Shown here: positions 31,863-42,616 of the stretch, piece by piece
How positions within the stretch are numbered: the stretch's first letter is position 1
Layout of the letters: each line of letters starts with the position of its first letter
Source of the DNA: Glaciozyma antarctica PI12
Taxonomy: Eukaryota > Basidiomycota > Microbotryomycetes > Kriegeriales > Camptobasidiaceae
Direction of reading: 5' to 3'
NCBI GenBank assembly: GCA_002917775.1
Contig: KZ627149.1
Coordinates: 1,282,455-1,346,454 of the forward strand
Length of the DNA stretch: 64,000 nt
Translations under genes and position numbers: made by a program
Notes under the pieces: model-generated
What the model was told of the DNA's origin: nothing
Database searches by the model: none
The model's input: the letters and a program-made list of their open reading frames with translations, nothing else

Positions 31863-32347
31863 TGTTGAGTGTCGGGGCTGTTTGGGCGAGGAGATGAGGG
31901 GGACGGGGCGAGGTGGCGCGGACCTGTGTGTAAGGAGTGTGCTGTGAGTGGTGGCTGGTGGTCCTGCTTGCGGTTGAGATGGAGTTGTTGGGCGAAGAAA
32001 GGGAAGGCCTCGACTCTGCTCTTTTGGCCTGGGGGGCCTGGATTCGCGAAGGGGCTGAGATTCGCTGCCGAGGACAGCTTGGGGAGCTTCTGCAGAGTCG
32101 GCAACGAGCTTTGGGAGAATGGCCTTCGCTATGACTTCAGAGAGGAGAAGAACGGCCTTGAATCTCGATCTAGGAGCCAGCAGAGCAACCCAGCGAGGTG
32201 CGAGCGAACCCTCTCCTCGTCAACACGTCGTTTCGCGATCCAATTAAAGGTGTATATACAGTGTGCCTAAGCGGCCTAAAAAGCGATACAGTAGGTGGAG
32301 ATAGGATCCCAGCGCGCTGGCAAACGAATCGCACCACCGTTCGCACG
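31863..32347. promoter_or_regulatory. Spacer, DUF7729-like promoter / transporter A 3' end
   Basis: 485 bp between co-oriented minus-strand genes. It holds the promoter of the secreted-protein gene. An AT-richer patch at 32235-32290 probably belongs to the transporter 3' end. Confidence 0.4.
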
Positions 32348-33656
32348 CTAATCGCGTTTCCCAAGGTTCCCCACCAGGAGGATAAAGTACGACGTATCGG
32401 GCGTCAAAAGTCCCGCAGCAGCGACGTACCACGCGTTCTATTTCGTGTCAGCGAGGGCAGCGAGGACGAGAGGGAGGAGCGTACGAAAGCGGTGATGAGG
32501 CCGAACGCTCCGCCGGCGGTGTGCACTCCTGGAGTTTCGGGGGTAAATTCACCGATGGCGAGGAGGAGGAAGGTGACTGTGCGTTTGGGTTAGTAGGGAG
32601 AGAGAGGGGGGAGGAGGGGACGAACTGGTGAGCCAGAAGAAGACGCCGGAGAGGGCAATGGAGGAGCGGAATGAAGCGAGGAGCATGATGAAGGTGTAGA
32701 TGAACCACCTGTCGCGCGCTGGGGATCAGCACGCACCATAAGAGAAAGCGAGAAGACGTACCCGAAGAGCCAGAACCCAACGGCATGGTTGAACTCGGTC
32801 TCGGTGGCGTACGACGACTTGATCGCGGTCCAAGGCGAGATGATGAAAGCGTACGAAAGCCAAAAGCCTCCGTAAGAAGAGAACGCCGTAGCTCCGAACG
32901 TGTTGCCGACCGCAAACTCCCACATCCCCGCAAGGAGCTGGGCGAGACCGCCGTAGAAGAGGGCGGAACCGACGACGATGTTGGGGACGCTCACGCCGCG
33001 CGCCTTGACTGGGAACGGGAGTCTTAGCTGTACTCTTCCCTCGGATTGAAAAGGACGAACCGTTGACGAGGGAGAGGACGAAAGTGGTGAGAGCGAAGCC
33101 ACAGAGTCCGAGAGGAGCAGGGTTTCCGAACCGACGATGGCTGGGTCGGCGACAACGTCAGCTCGGCGTGCAAGTACAGGCAACAGAAGCTCACTAAGTC
33201 GTGAATCCAGGCTGACTGTTATCCATAGCGTGTCTGCCAACCGAAACCAGAGGTTAGCTCGTTCGTTCCCAAAGCCCCCTGTCTGGCAGTCATCCTCCTC
33301 CTCCCGCCCATGTCCCCCAAAGCCGGCAACAGCAGCTCCCCTCCATCCGTTCGCACCATCTCCAGCTCTCCCACCTCCATCTCTCCCCCCGCAGCACCCT
33401 GGCAAGTTTTCACGAGCATCGATCAAGCCCGTCCATAGACGCAGCTCGGTCGAGTCGTGCAGAAGAGAGGGCAGCTCACCCTCCAGGCGTAACATTCCTT
33501 AATTCTGTACGAAACATCAGCGGTGCTCTAGCGGAAGGACGGGGAGGACCTACGACTCAGGGGAGCGCCGCCGTCGTTCGAGTGGTAGGAAGGCGAAGTC
33601 ACGTTGACCTTGTTCTTCTCGAGGTCGTCGGGGTGCGTTCCGTTGGCGGTGGGCAT
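32348..33656 (-). CDS. Acetate transporter, GPR1/FUN34/YaaH family (A)
   Basis: About 280-290 residues. [16 protein letters not shown] starts a hydrophilic tail. After RNVTPGG and [10 protein letters not shown] comes the family signature [19 protein letters not shown], then six hydrophobic helices including [58 protein letters not shown] and [20 protein letters not shown]. The end is GNLGKRD. Members such as Ady2/Ato1 import acetate and other short acids and often respond to ammonia. The intron after TPGG is 246 nt and sits at the same place and phase as in transporter B. Splicing is otherwise normal and the frame intact. Confidence 0.88.
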
Positions 33657-34216
33657 TCTGTACGATCTGAAGGAGGTAGTGTTGGTGGTGGTGGTGGTGG
33701 GAGCAGAGGAGGAGGCCGAGGGAGAAAAACTGGAGCTTCGAAAGCGGTCGGAGCCCCCCGGTGACGCGCAGTTTTGGTGTGTTTTCCGAATTGAGATCCG
33801 CGGAGAGAGCTCTTTCGCGGGGTCCCATTGAGCAGTAAAATGGAGTGTAACGAGCCTGAGAAATGAGCGAGCAGTACTCGTTGAGGGTTTGAGAGCTGGA
33901 AAGGAGTTGAAATGCGTTTCGGGGGTCGGGCGAGAGGCCGAACTTGAGGATGAGGAGATGGGATGGATATAGCTGAGATCTGAGTCTGGGATGCGAGTTC
34001 TCCTCCGACGAACGATGAAGCAGGGGCGCGATGCGATCGACGTTGTGAAGCAGTGTAAGCAGGAAAGCGCAGAGAGAGAGAAGCAGAGTGGGGATCCTGA
34101 CGGTGCGAAGGTGTGGGCGACCTGCTGCTTGTGATTACTGGCTGTGTACAAGGTGCCCTCGTTCCGACAAAGGAGAAGAGATGCGAAAGTGTAGAGAGTG
34201 GGAGGTGGTTGATCGC
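33657..34216. promoter_or_regulatory. Spacer between the two acetate transporters
   Basis: 560 bp upstream of transporter A and downstream of transporter B. It includes a GGT-rich microsatellite around 33680-33700 close to the start codon of A. Frames read across it on the minus strand lack an ATG and any domain. Confidence 0.45.
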
Positions 34217-35542
34217 TTAATCGCGCTTGGCGAGACTTCCGACAGGGAGGACAAAGTAGGCCGTGTCGGGCGTGAGGAGTCCTGCGGCGGCGACGTACCA
34301 CGCGTTCTAGAGAGGAAAGAGGTCAGGAAGGAACGATATAGAGGAAGAGTGAGAACGTACGAAGGCGGTGACGATACCGAAAGCTCCTCCGGCGACGAGG
34401 ATGTTGGGGTGGTCGTGGGTGAAGTGGCCGATGGCGAGGAGGAGGAACGTCACTGTTAAGATCTCGTCAGCGATTGGTAGGAGAGGCAAAGCGAGCGCGA
34501 ACGTACCGGTGAGGAAGCCAAAGACGGAGCAAAGCGCGATCGAGGAACGGAAGGAGGCGAGGAACATGATGAAGGTGTAGATGAACCATCTGCGCGCGCA
34601 CGTCAACGTCAGTAAAAGTCAACGAGAAGAAGGAAAGAACGTACCCGAAGAGCCAGAAGCCAGTAGCCTCCTTGTAGTCCAAAGCCTCAGTGTACGAGGC
34701 GCGGATTCCGGACCAGGGCGAGACCATGAAGGCGTACGAGAGCCAGAACGCTCCGTACGAGGAGAAGGCGGTCGCTCCGAACGTGTTTCCGACGGCAAAC
34801 TCCCACATGCCCGCGAGGAGCTGAGCGAGTCCTCCGTAGAAGAGGGCGGATCCGACGACGATGTTGGGGACGATGATGCCGCGGGTCTTCACTGCGTGTG
34901 GGACAGGGAGTTAGTTTGGCGCATCAACAGTATGTAAAGGAGTGGACGCACTGTTGACGAGGGAAAGGACAAAGGTGGTGAGAGCGAAACCGCAGAGCCC
35001 GAGGGGAGCAGGGTTGGCGAACTTGCGGTGGCTGTTTGCGAGACGGCGTCAGCAGGTGTGCGAGGCGAGGAGGGGGGAGGAGGTACGTACTAGTCGGCGA
35101 ATCCAGGCTGCGAGTTGTCCTGAGGGTGTCTGCAAAGGGAACAAAGTCAGCTGTTTGTTCGGCGGCTCTTGGAAAAGTGCTAGTGGCGCCGCTGCCAGCG
35201 ATGGGGAGCAGGGAGGAGCCACCGGTGCCAGAGAGTACGGCCGATGTATACACACGCCTGATCAGCTCCTCACTCCTCCCCCAACCCCATCCGATCCCCC
35301 AACCGCAGCTCCCATCAAAAAATCGGGCCCCCAGACGAAGACGCAAGATGAATCGTGCTCGGCCTTGATGACGATTGGGAGAGAGCGCTTACCCTCCAGG
35401 GGTGATGTTGCCTGATGGTGCACAAGGTCAGCTAGTGCTCGATCGAGGGCGTCAAGGTCGACTTACGAACGAGGGAGGCTCCTCCATCGTTGGAACGGTA
35501 AGCTCCCTTACCGTTCTCCGCGTCACTTGAAACATTGCTCAT
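34217..35542 (-). CDS. Acetate transporter, GPR1/FUN34/YaaH family (B)
   Basis: Tandem paralogue of the gene just downstream. It starts [20 protein letters not shown], then [27 protein letters not shown] and the signature [17 protein letters not shown]. The helices [40 protein letters not shown] and [20 protein letters not shown] follow, and the end is GSLAKRD at 34217. The core is nearly identical to transporter A while the N-terminus differs. The equivalent intron after TPGG is 262 nt (35130-35391). The frame is intact. The pair arose by local duplication and may be regulated differently by carbon source. The upstream spacer is the longest in the window. Confidence 0.9.
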
Positions 35543-38066
35543 ACTGTTGGCGTTGCTGTTGTTGCTGCTTGTTTTGTACTTGGTCTTGCTGGTGTTGCTG
35601 ATTTCACCCGAGGGAACGATTCCAACCGAACTTTGCTTGTCGAGGTCCGAAGTTTCCGTGTGACCATTTTATTTCCTCCGACGCTGAGCCCGCGCGACTC
35701 TCCCCGCGATCTTCAAGGGCCCCAGACTACCCCCACGTACGCCCAGTCTACTGCGCTCCGGTGCCCCCTTCCTCTGTCAGCCCTGAGCCAGCCAGAAACG
35801 ACGCCAGGACGCACTCTGAGAAACACCGCGGAATGACGCTCTGACCACGCTTGGCGGATTTCATTTCTCCGGCCAATTCGTGATCCTACATACGAAAAAA
35901 CAGCCTGCTTGAGCATTGCAGGTGGCGCAGGCGTCGTGTACTCCCTCATCCCCAGCAAAACTGACTGCCCAGCAGGCCAGGGGCTCACAGCATCTCAAGC
36001 CAAAAAACTTTAGCCGGCGTTCCGCAAATAGCGAAACTCCCGAGCCTTCGCGAGATTCGCCCTTCCTCCCTCGGACCTCCGCCCGTCTACCGCTCCCCAA
36101 CGCTCCCTACACAGTACAGCATCCAAGCCCCAGCCCAGCGAGCGCAGCCCAGTCCCGCGCCAAACTCAAGCCACTTGTCCTCCTCCTTCCTCCGAACTTG
36201 GAGCTCTTCCTTGAAGGAAAAAAAAAAAAAACGAACGCTTACGGAATCGGCCCGCGTCCGCAGGTCTCGTCGCCGTCCTGCGGCTCCTGCCCTGCTCTCT
36301 CCTGCTCCTCCCGATTCACGCAGTCGGTCCGGGGCCCTGTGGTTCGCCGGGGAGTTGACTCCGCGTGATCACGAGAGAACGCGTTCTGGGGGTGGAATGG
36401 CTGGGAAGGTCGGCCGCTTTTGGGTGGATGGGTATAGGGCTGGAAGAGACTGTGCGAGGAGGGAGGGATTGGAGGAGTGCTGGGAAGGATTAGAGGAGGA
36501 GTAGGAGCGCTGGGAGGGAGTGGTGGCGTGGAATGGGGGGCCTGCTGCGGCGGTTGAAAGGGAGGAATGCGATGGAGAGGACAACCAGAGCGAGATTGGT
36601 GCAGTGCACTTTAAAGACGCGCTTCGTGAAGACCGCGAGAGAGATAGTGGAACGTGCTCGAGCACTGCGGCGCGAGGTAGCGAGACTGAACGCGCATGAT
36701 GTTGAGGCGAGGTGCCGCTGTGCGAAGAGTGAAGTGAATCGATGAGCAGTCAGAGCTTCTGAGCGCACACAGAAGCAGTAGAGACATTTCTCCGAACACG
36801 AGCTGCGAGCAGACCTCGAGCAAGGGTAACTGAAGCGAGCGAGCAGGATCCGAGCGACGAGATTACGAGGTTCGCACCAAACAAAGTTCGGTACGCCCCG
36901 TTCACCCAAAGTGGAGTTCGAGGAGGCCTTCAGATGTAGCTGGAGCTGGAAAGCTCGAGCACACAAGGCAACGAGAAGCAGGAGGGCGGCGAGCGGAGCT
37001 GGCGTGAGGAAGCAGCTCGACGGATTTGGCGTCAAGAAAGCGGCACGCTGAAGAGCTGTATCTGAAGGAGCTACTGAGCGCTAGAGAGGAGCAATCAGCT
37101 GCGGTTCTCGCTCCTGAGTCCCTACTGAGACGAGCAGCTCGCCTGCCTCCTGCTGTACGCTCCTCCTGCCCGCTCGCCCCGCTCCCTGTTCAAATCTAGC
37201 AAGCTCGTTCGCCCATGTCGACCTTCTGAATCCCATTGAAGTCTCAAGCAGCTCCCTCGACCTCTTGAGTCGACCGTGCAGAGTCGCCCGCTCCCACTCC
37301 ACCTTGATTCTCCCGCTCCAGCCCTCGCGACAGCTAAAAGTGCGGCCGGAGTTCCTGCACCCTCTTCTACCAATCCAGAACAGCTCCTCTTTCTCACGCC
37401 TCCCCTCATCCTCGTCGTCACTCGAGCTGCAGGCGCCTTTCGAGCATCTCGTCGCGCGTGTCGATGCCGCTGAAGAGCTGCTGGGCCTGCTGCTACGATT
37501 CGAGTTCGGCGACTTGTTTCACGGCAGCAGGGAGTGGTGGATGACGCAGCTTGAGTTTGAGGGAGGAGGAAGGGAGGGAGAAGCAGCTCCGACACCGAAG
37601 GAAGACTGCGCCGCCGCATGCTGTGCTTTTTCAGCAGCTACAACTCGCTTCAACACGATCTCTCGAGGACTAAGAGCAGCAGGATTCAGTGCAGGTAAGC
37701 TGGGCTCAGGACAGAGGAAGGAGCCAAGCTGATCGCTCCAACGCAGCAGGCAGCCCACCTCGAGCACGCCTCCTCTGTTCACTCGCTTCTCCACCACCGC
37801 CGTCCCCTCAGCCGAGCTCTGAACCTGAAAGTAAGGCCTCTGCTCAGTTGTGTGCACGTTCATTTGAGCAGGGTGAGCGGTGGAAGGCTTTGAGGAGGGG
37901 TCGGTGTGCGGCTTCTTTATTCGGCAAGAACAGTGCTGCTTCCTTTCCACGTGCGGGTCTTATCAGGAGGGATCAGTGCTGCTGGAAGTACTCAGGCTTG
38001 AGCTGACGAGGCGTCTCTTCTGCAGTACCGACTTCCTGCCCCACCTCTTCCCTCTCCAGCGACAGC
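35543..38066. other. 2.5-kb divergent spacer
   Basis: Longest gene-poor stretch, between transporter B (-) and the orphan gene (+). It contains a CAA/CTG-rich patch at 35545-35600 and a 14-A run at 36218-36231. On the minus strand, 37950 to 37081 is one open frame of about 290 codons interrupted only by TGA at 37519-37521, with an SSSDDEDEG stretch. GC at third positions is unremarkable and no domain is recognised, so I do not call a gene. Large promoters or an unannotated transcript are both possible. Confidence 0.4.
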
Positions 38067-39984
38067 ATGTCCCACAACACCACCTCAGCACCCAGCATCT
38101 CCTCCCTCGCCAACTCCCCTTCCCGCGTCGTCATCCCCCTCGGCCCACCTCCTCCCACCACCACGCCAGCCCCCGACAGCTCGAGCTCGATGCTCCTCGA
38201 CTACCTCTCCCGCCTCGCGCGCTTCGAGCCCCGCATACGCCGGTACGCCGCCAGCAAGCTAAGCGAGAAGCACGAGCCCGTACACGCCTTTTCTGGAACG
38301 AGCGGGACGACGACTCCCCTCCCTCAGACGCCTGGATCGGGTCATTCGCCAGCTGGAGCTTCGCCGAACGGAGGGACGCATTCGGCGCATGGGTTCTCGC
38401 TTGTCGACCTCGAGCGGACGTTATTGAGCGCGGCGCCAAAGTGGTGGACGAAGAGGGGGACGGGCGGGAGTACTCCGAGCACGCCTTCGCATTCGCACGA
38501 CTCGCTCGGACTCGACGTCGATATCTCGTCCGTCTTCCTACGGCATACCTCCGCCCTCTCCGCCGCGAACGGAGGCCACGAAGCGCCGCTATTGCAAAAG
38601 GATCCAGGACCGGGATTGTTCCTCAACTACTACTCCTCGGCCGACTTGATCGCCCTCCTCACCTCCACCGGCGTCCTCTCCGCTCTCGCAGAGAGGGGGT
38701 ACTCCCATCCCTCCCTCATCTTCGACACCTCCGACTCATTCCAGCACCGCCTCTCCCTCGTCGATTCGACCCTCTTCGATCCCAAGCTCAACCTCCTTTC
38801 GAGCGAACGCTTCCTCGTCGATTTGTACATGAAGAGGAGGAGACGATGGGGCACGGACGCGATGGTGTGCTATCAGCTTATGCAGCGCGTTATCAATGCT
38901 GGAGGGTGGGAGGAGTTGCGCGAGGTGACGGGGGAGATTCGAGCGCCGTATGTCGGGCTCGAGGGAGCGAGGGAGAGCATCGAGTTCTTCGACAAGATGG
39001 TGCCCAAGTGCTCCAAGACGGCAAAGAAGGGTGGAGGAGAGTGGGATGTGACTGAGATTGCGTGGATGCAGGTGCGTTCCGTTTCGAGCGAGCGAGCGAG
39101 GAGGGAGCTGATGGTGTTGATTTTCGCAGATGCACGACCCGCTGGCCAAGACGACGAGGCCGCTTCTCCCTGGTCAACGCTTCCCAGGACTCGGTCTCGG
39201 GCGTGTACGTTTCTCCCGTTGTCCTCCCCGAACCGTCGTTGACGCCCTCAACAGCAAATCGCAGCCGTCATGGAAGGCATGGCGACCTCCTCGCACGTTA
39301 CCGACGGCCTCCTCAACTTTCCCTTTCACTACCACAACGCCACCGCCTGTCAGTCCTTCTTCCTCTTGCGCGGCTTCCTCGCTGACCTGGCGCGCGCAGA
39401 TCACGTTCGCGGCTACCGCCACCTCGACCCCATTTACGAAGCCTACGTCCAATGGATGACCTCGCAGCTCGAATCCACTACCGAAGCGCACGGATTCGCT
39501 TTCGTCTCCTGGGCCGTCTCCCTCGGTCATCTTCGTCGTATCACCGAGGAGCTTTCAGAAGGATCGACCGAGTGGACGAAGCTGAGCGATAGGCTCGAGA
39601 GGTGGAGTCCGAGCGAGCAGGTCTTCCCGACGAGTGATAGTATGGCGAGCTTTGTCGGGAGTGAGGAGTGGGAGAGGTTAAGGGTGAGGTGGAGGGACGT
39701 TTTCGAGGAGAATGGAGGGGCGGAGGGAGAGGGGGTTGGGGTGGTCAAGGGGACGGAGGGGAGGCCGAAGAGGGCGAGGTTGGTGATCGATTTGGAGGTG
39801 AGTTTGCGATCGCGGCGAGTGAGGACGGTGCTGATTCGGTTGTGCGAGCGCAGGGATGTCCTGGTGTGCCTCGCTTTCGCGCGATCAAGAAGAACGACGG
39901 CTAACCCCACCTCGCGCAGAGCTGTGGAAGTACTCAAAGATCTGGGACAAGCGAGATCCCGAGACGGGCAAGTTCCACTGGTAG
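38067..39984 (+). CDS. Conserved-looking protein of unknown function
   Basis: About 540 residues in six exons. The Ser/Thr/Pro-rich N-terminus passes into a globular body with motifs such as LLDYLSRLARFEPRIRRYAA, GLFLNYYSSADLIALLTSTG, SSERFLVDLYMKRRRRWGTD, AMVCYQLMQRVINAGGWEEL, LPGQRFPGLGLG, LLNFPFHYHNATAYHVRGYR and LDPIYEAYVQWMTSQL. It ends ELWKYSKIWDKRDPETGKFH. The body looks like one folded domain, but I do not recognise the family. Keeping the frame at the 3' end needs a 10-nt exon (39854-39863, GCP) between two introns of 58 and 56 nt; without it the frame breaks. No signal peptide or membrane helix is seen. A further intron-like segment after the stop (about 40015-40062) would be in the 3' UTR. 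Confidence 0.75.
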
Positions 39985-40642
39985 TCGTTGTCGTTCCGAG
40001 GACACAGGAAGAACGTGCGTCGTCCCTCCTTTCTTTCTCGCACTCTGCTGACCTTTTCACAGGTCGAAGTGCTCGACGTAACCTGGCTCCCCTGCCGTGA
40101 CTTGCAATCCTTTATTCGTACTCATCATCCCGCATGCTCAGCCTCTGCTCTCTCGCTCCCCTCCCTTCAGCAAATTGGCGTCTCGTACCACACTAGCCGG
40201 ACTCCCTTCCTCGGAAGAGCTCCGTCCGCTCATACCTCGACGTTCTTCAACGCAAGTTTGCTGAACAGCTCAGAATGTTCTGCGGAATCGAGTGCTTGCG
40301 CCGTCCTTGCTCGTTGTGCTCTCCGCACTCGAATAGATTTCCCTCGCTCTGATCTCTGAGAGCGGGGGGAGGGAAAGCAGAGAGCAGAGCAGGGGGTCCG
40401 AGAGGAGGAGGGAGTGCGCACTCTGAGCAGGAGGGCTTTGACGAAGCTCGCGCCCGAACACGTTCGCAAAACAGTGGCGTACGAGCGAAGCACAGGACAG
40501 GAGAAGCCCATTCGAGGGGAGGTGGTGGTTCGAGGTCAAGACTGGATCGTCCCCGCCGTACCGCCGACTGCCTTTCTACTCACACGCCACACGCCGCCTC
40601 CTCCTCGCCCACCTCCACACCCCTAGAAAGCTCCTCGCCTTG
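39985..40642. promoter_or_regulatory. Spacer upstream of the PhnP-like gene
   Basis: 658 bp. The first part carries an intron-like segment (GTGCGT near 40015 to TTCACAG near 40062) belonging to the 3' end of the orphan gene. The rest is promoter and leader for the next gene. Confidence 0.4.
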
Positions 40643-42200
40643 ATGGCCCCGTCCCTGGAGCTCCTCTTCCTCGGCACCGGCACCTCCTCCTCAGTCCCTT
40701 CTGTCGGCTGCCTCACCTCTCCCATCGGCTGCTTCTGCTGCCGCTCAACCCTCACCTCCAACCCCGAAGCGACCAAGAACATCCGGCGTAACACGAGTGC
40801 TGTCCTTCGGATCCCAAGCGAGGAGGAAGGAGGACGGACGAAGAGCTTGTTGATAGATGTGAGTGCGGGGAAACGAGAAGAGGTATGGGAGCTGACGAGG
40901 CGCGCAGTGTGGAAAGACGTTCTATACGGCTGCGTTGGAGTGGTGGCCGAAGAAGGGACTGAGGGAGATTGATGCTGTGCTGCTCACGCATCCTCATTCG
41001 GTGCGTCTTTGTCTGGAACTGCTTGGTGTGAGGGAGGCTGAGATGGGCGTTGCAGGATGCAACATTGGGACTGGATGATCTGCGAGGTGAGCATCGGCCT
41101 GTGTGGGAGCTGGGAACGAGGGAGCTGATGCTGCTCGACAGGATGGACACTGCATTCGCACGTACAGAAGTCTATCGATATCTACGTGAATCAGTTCACC
41201 TACGATGAAGTCTCCAAGGTGAGTTCGTTCATTCAGATGCTCCGAGGTAGACGCTGACTCCATGTTGTAGTCCTTCCCTTACCTCACGGACGTCAGCAAG
41301 GCGACAGGTGCGATTCTCCCAGCTCGCTGCTCTCTCGCACGTCTAATATGCGATCGCAGGCGGCGGAGACGTTCCTCAGTTCCAATGGCACATTTTTGAC
41401 GACAGCAAACCACTCACGATCCTCGGAGTCTCCATCGTCCCTCTCCCAGGTTCGTCCTCTCCCTAACGTCTCTCCCCATCTCGCTCACTCTTTTCGCGCA
41501 GTTCACCATGGCAAGTTCTTCAGCACACCTCCTCAACCCTACTACTGCCTCGGATTTCTCTTCAACTCCCAAATTGCCTACATCAGCGACACCTCTTTCG
41601 TCCCCGAAGACGTCTGGGATAATTGCACTCGAGGAGAATTGCACTCTCCCACCGCAGTGGCGACCCGAATCCTCCTCCCTCGCCAACGGCGTCGCATCTC
41701 TCTCCGTCGAATCCGCAACACCGAAACCTGTTCTACAGGCACTGGTGATAGACTGCTTGCGGATCGAGGCGCACACTTCCCATTTTGGATTCCCTCAAGC
41801 GATCGCGACCGGCCGGCGTCTTGGAGCTCAACGTACCTACCTCGTTCGTCTCTCCTCCTTGAGTCTTGCGATGCCGCTAATATAATCGCAGCTCGGATTC
41901 GGCCACGCCACCTCGCACGCCTCCTGGGTCCACACCACCAGCGCCTTCTCCTCCGGCGCCGTCTCCTCCCTCCCCTCTCACGCGCATACGCGCGAGCCAA
42001 AAGCACAACATACGTGGCAGATGTTTAGTGGGACGAAGGAGCATGGAAAGGAGGACGTCGAGGTGTTCAAGGAGCATGCGTTGCGCGCGGTCGAGAGCTG
42101 GGAGGGAGGAGCGAAGGGGGGGATATGGGTCAGGCCGGCGTGTGATGGGATGAAGGTCAGCGTGGGGGTGGAGGGTGTGCGCGATGATATTTATGAGTAG
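40643..42200 (+). CDS. Metallo-beta-lactamase fold protein, PhnP-like
   Basis: About 390 residues in seven or eight exons. [20 protein letters not shown] begins the fold, then [36 protein letters not shown], the metal-binding [19 protein letters not shown], and [80 protein letters not shown] and [12 protein letters not shown] follow. PhnP-type enzymes cut cyclic phosphodiesters; fungal relatives are little studied. Near 41612 the frame shifts by one after EDVWD. A 46-nt intron (41612-41657) restores it as PEDWRPESS but lacks a good branch site, so a frameshift is the alternative. The end is [10 protein letters not shown]. Confidence 0.8.
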
Positions 42201-42616
42201 ACTGGCGCACGGATAGAGTGTATCATATATCTGGATGAGGAAGAAGCGAGAGGGGATGACTGACTTAGTTTCGACTTGGCTCGCTCCTCTCGCTGATTTG
42301 AGTGCTTGCTCAGACGAGATCCGAGTAGTTTATACAGTAGAGCTGCTTGGCGCAAGAAAAGGAAGGAATACAAAAACAAAACAAAAGAGGCGAAAGAGAA
42401 AGAGGCGCCCGCTCCCACCTGCCTCCCGCCTCCCTTGGCCTTTCGCCGCCCCAGCAACAGTCTCTCCTTCACGCCCAGAGTACTTGGTGGCGCTGTACAC
42501 TCGCTCTTCCATTCCAGCCATCCGCAGGTCGCCCTTATCAAGCACAGGACAAGCTTCGACGGAGTAGGGAGTCGCCGTCGTGTCCCCTCTCAACCAGCTC
42601 TCTCAGGACAGACTCG
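42201..42616. promoter_or_regulatory. Spacer PhnP-like / MIT-domain gene
   Basis: 416 bp with the 3' end of the hydrolase and the promoter of the MIT gene; an A-rich patch occurs at 42355-42400. No gene supported. Confidence 0.4.

Noticed and set aside
32348-35542. Transporters A and B as one gene with a tandem domain
   Set aside because: Each has its own start, NPAPLGL signature, six helices and stop, with 560 bp between.
36218-36231. Poly-A run as the tail of a retrocopied gene
   Set aside because: No gene-like sequence precedes it on either strand, and no flanking direct repeat was seen.
36490-37035. Long minus-strand frame with a hydrophobic N-terminus in the 2.5-kb spacer
   Set aside because: It begins at TTG, not ATG, has no domain, and its composition is that of antisense GC-rich DNA.
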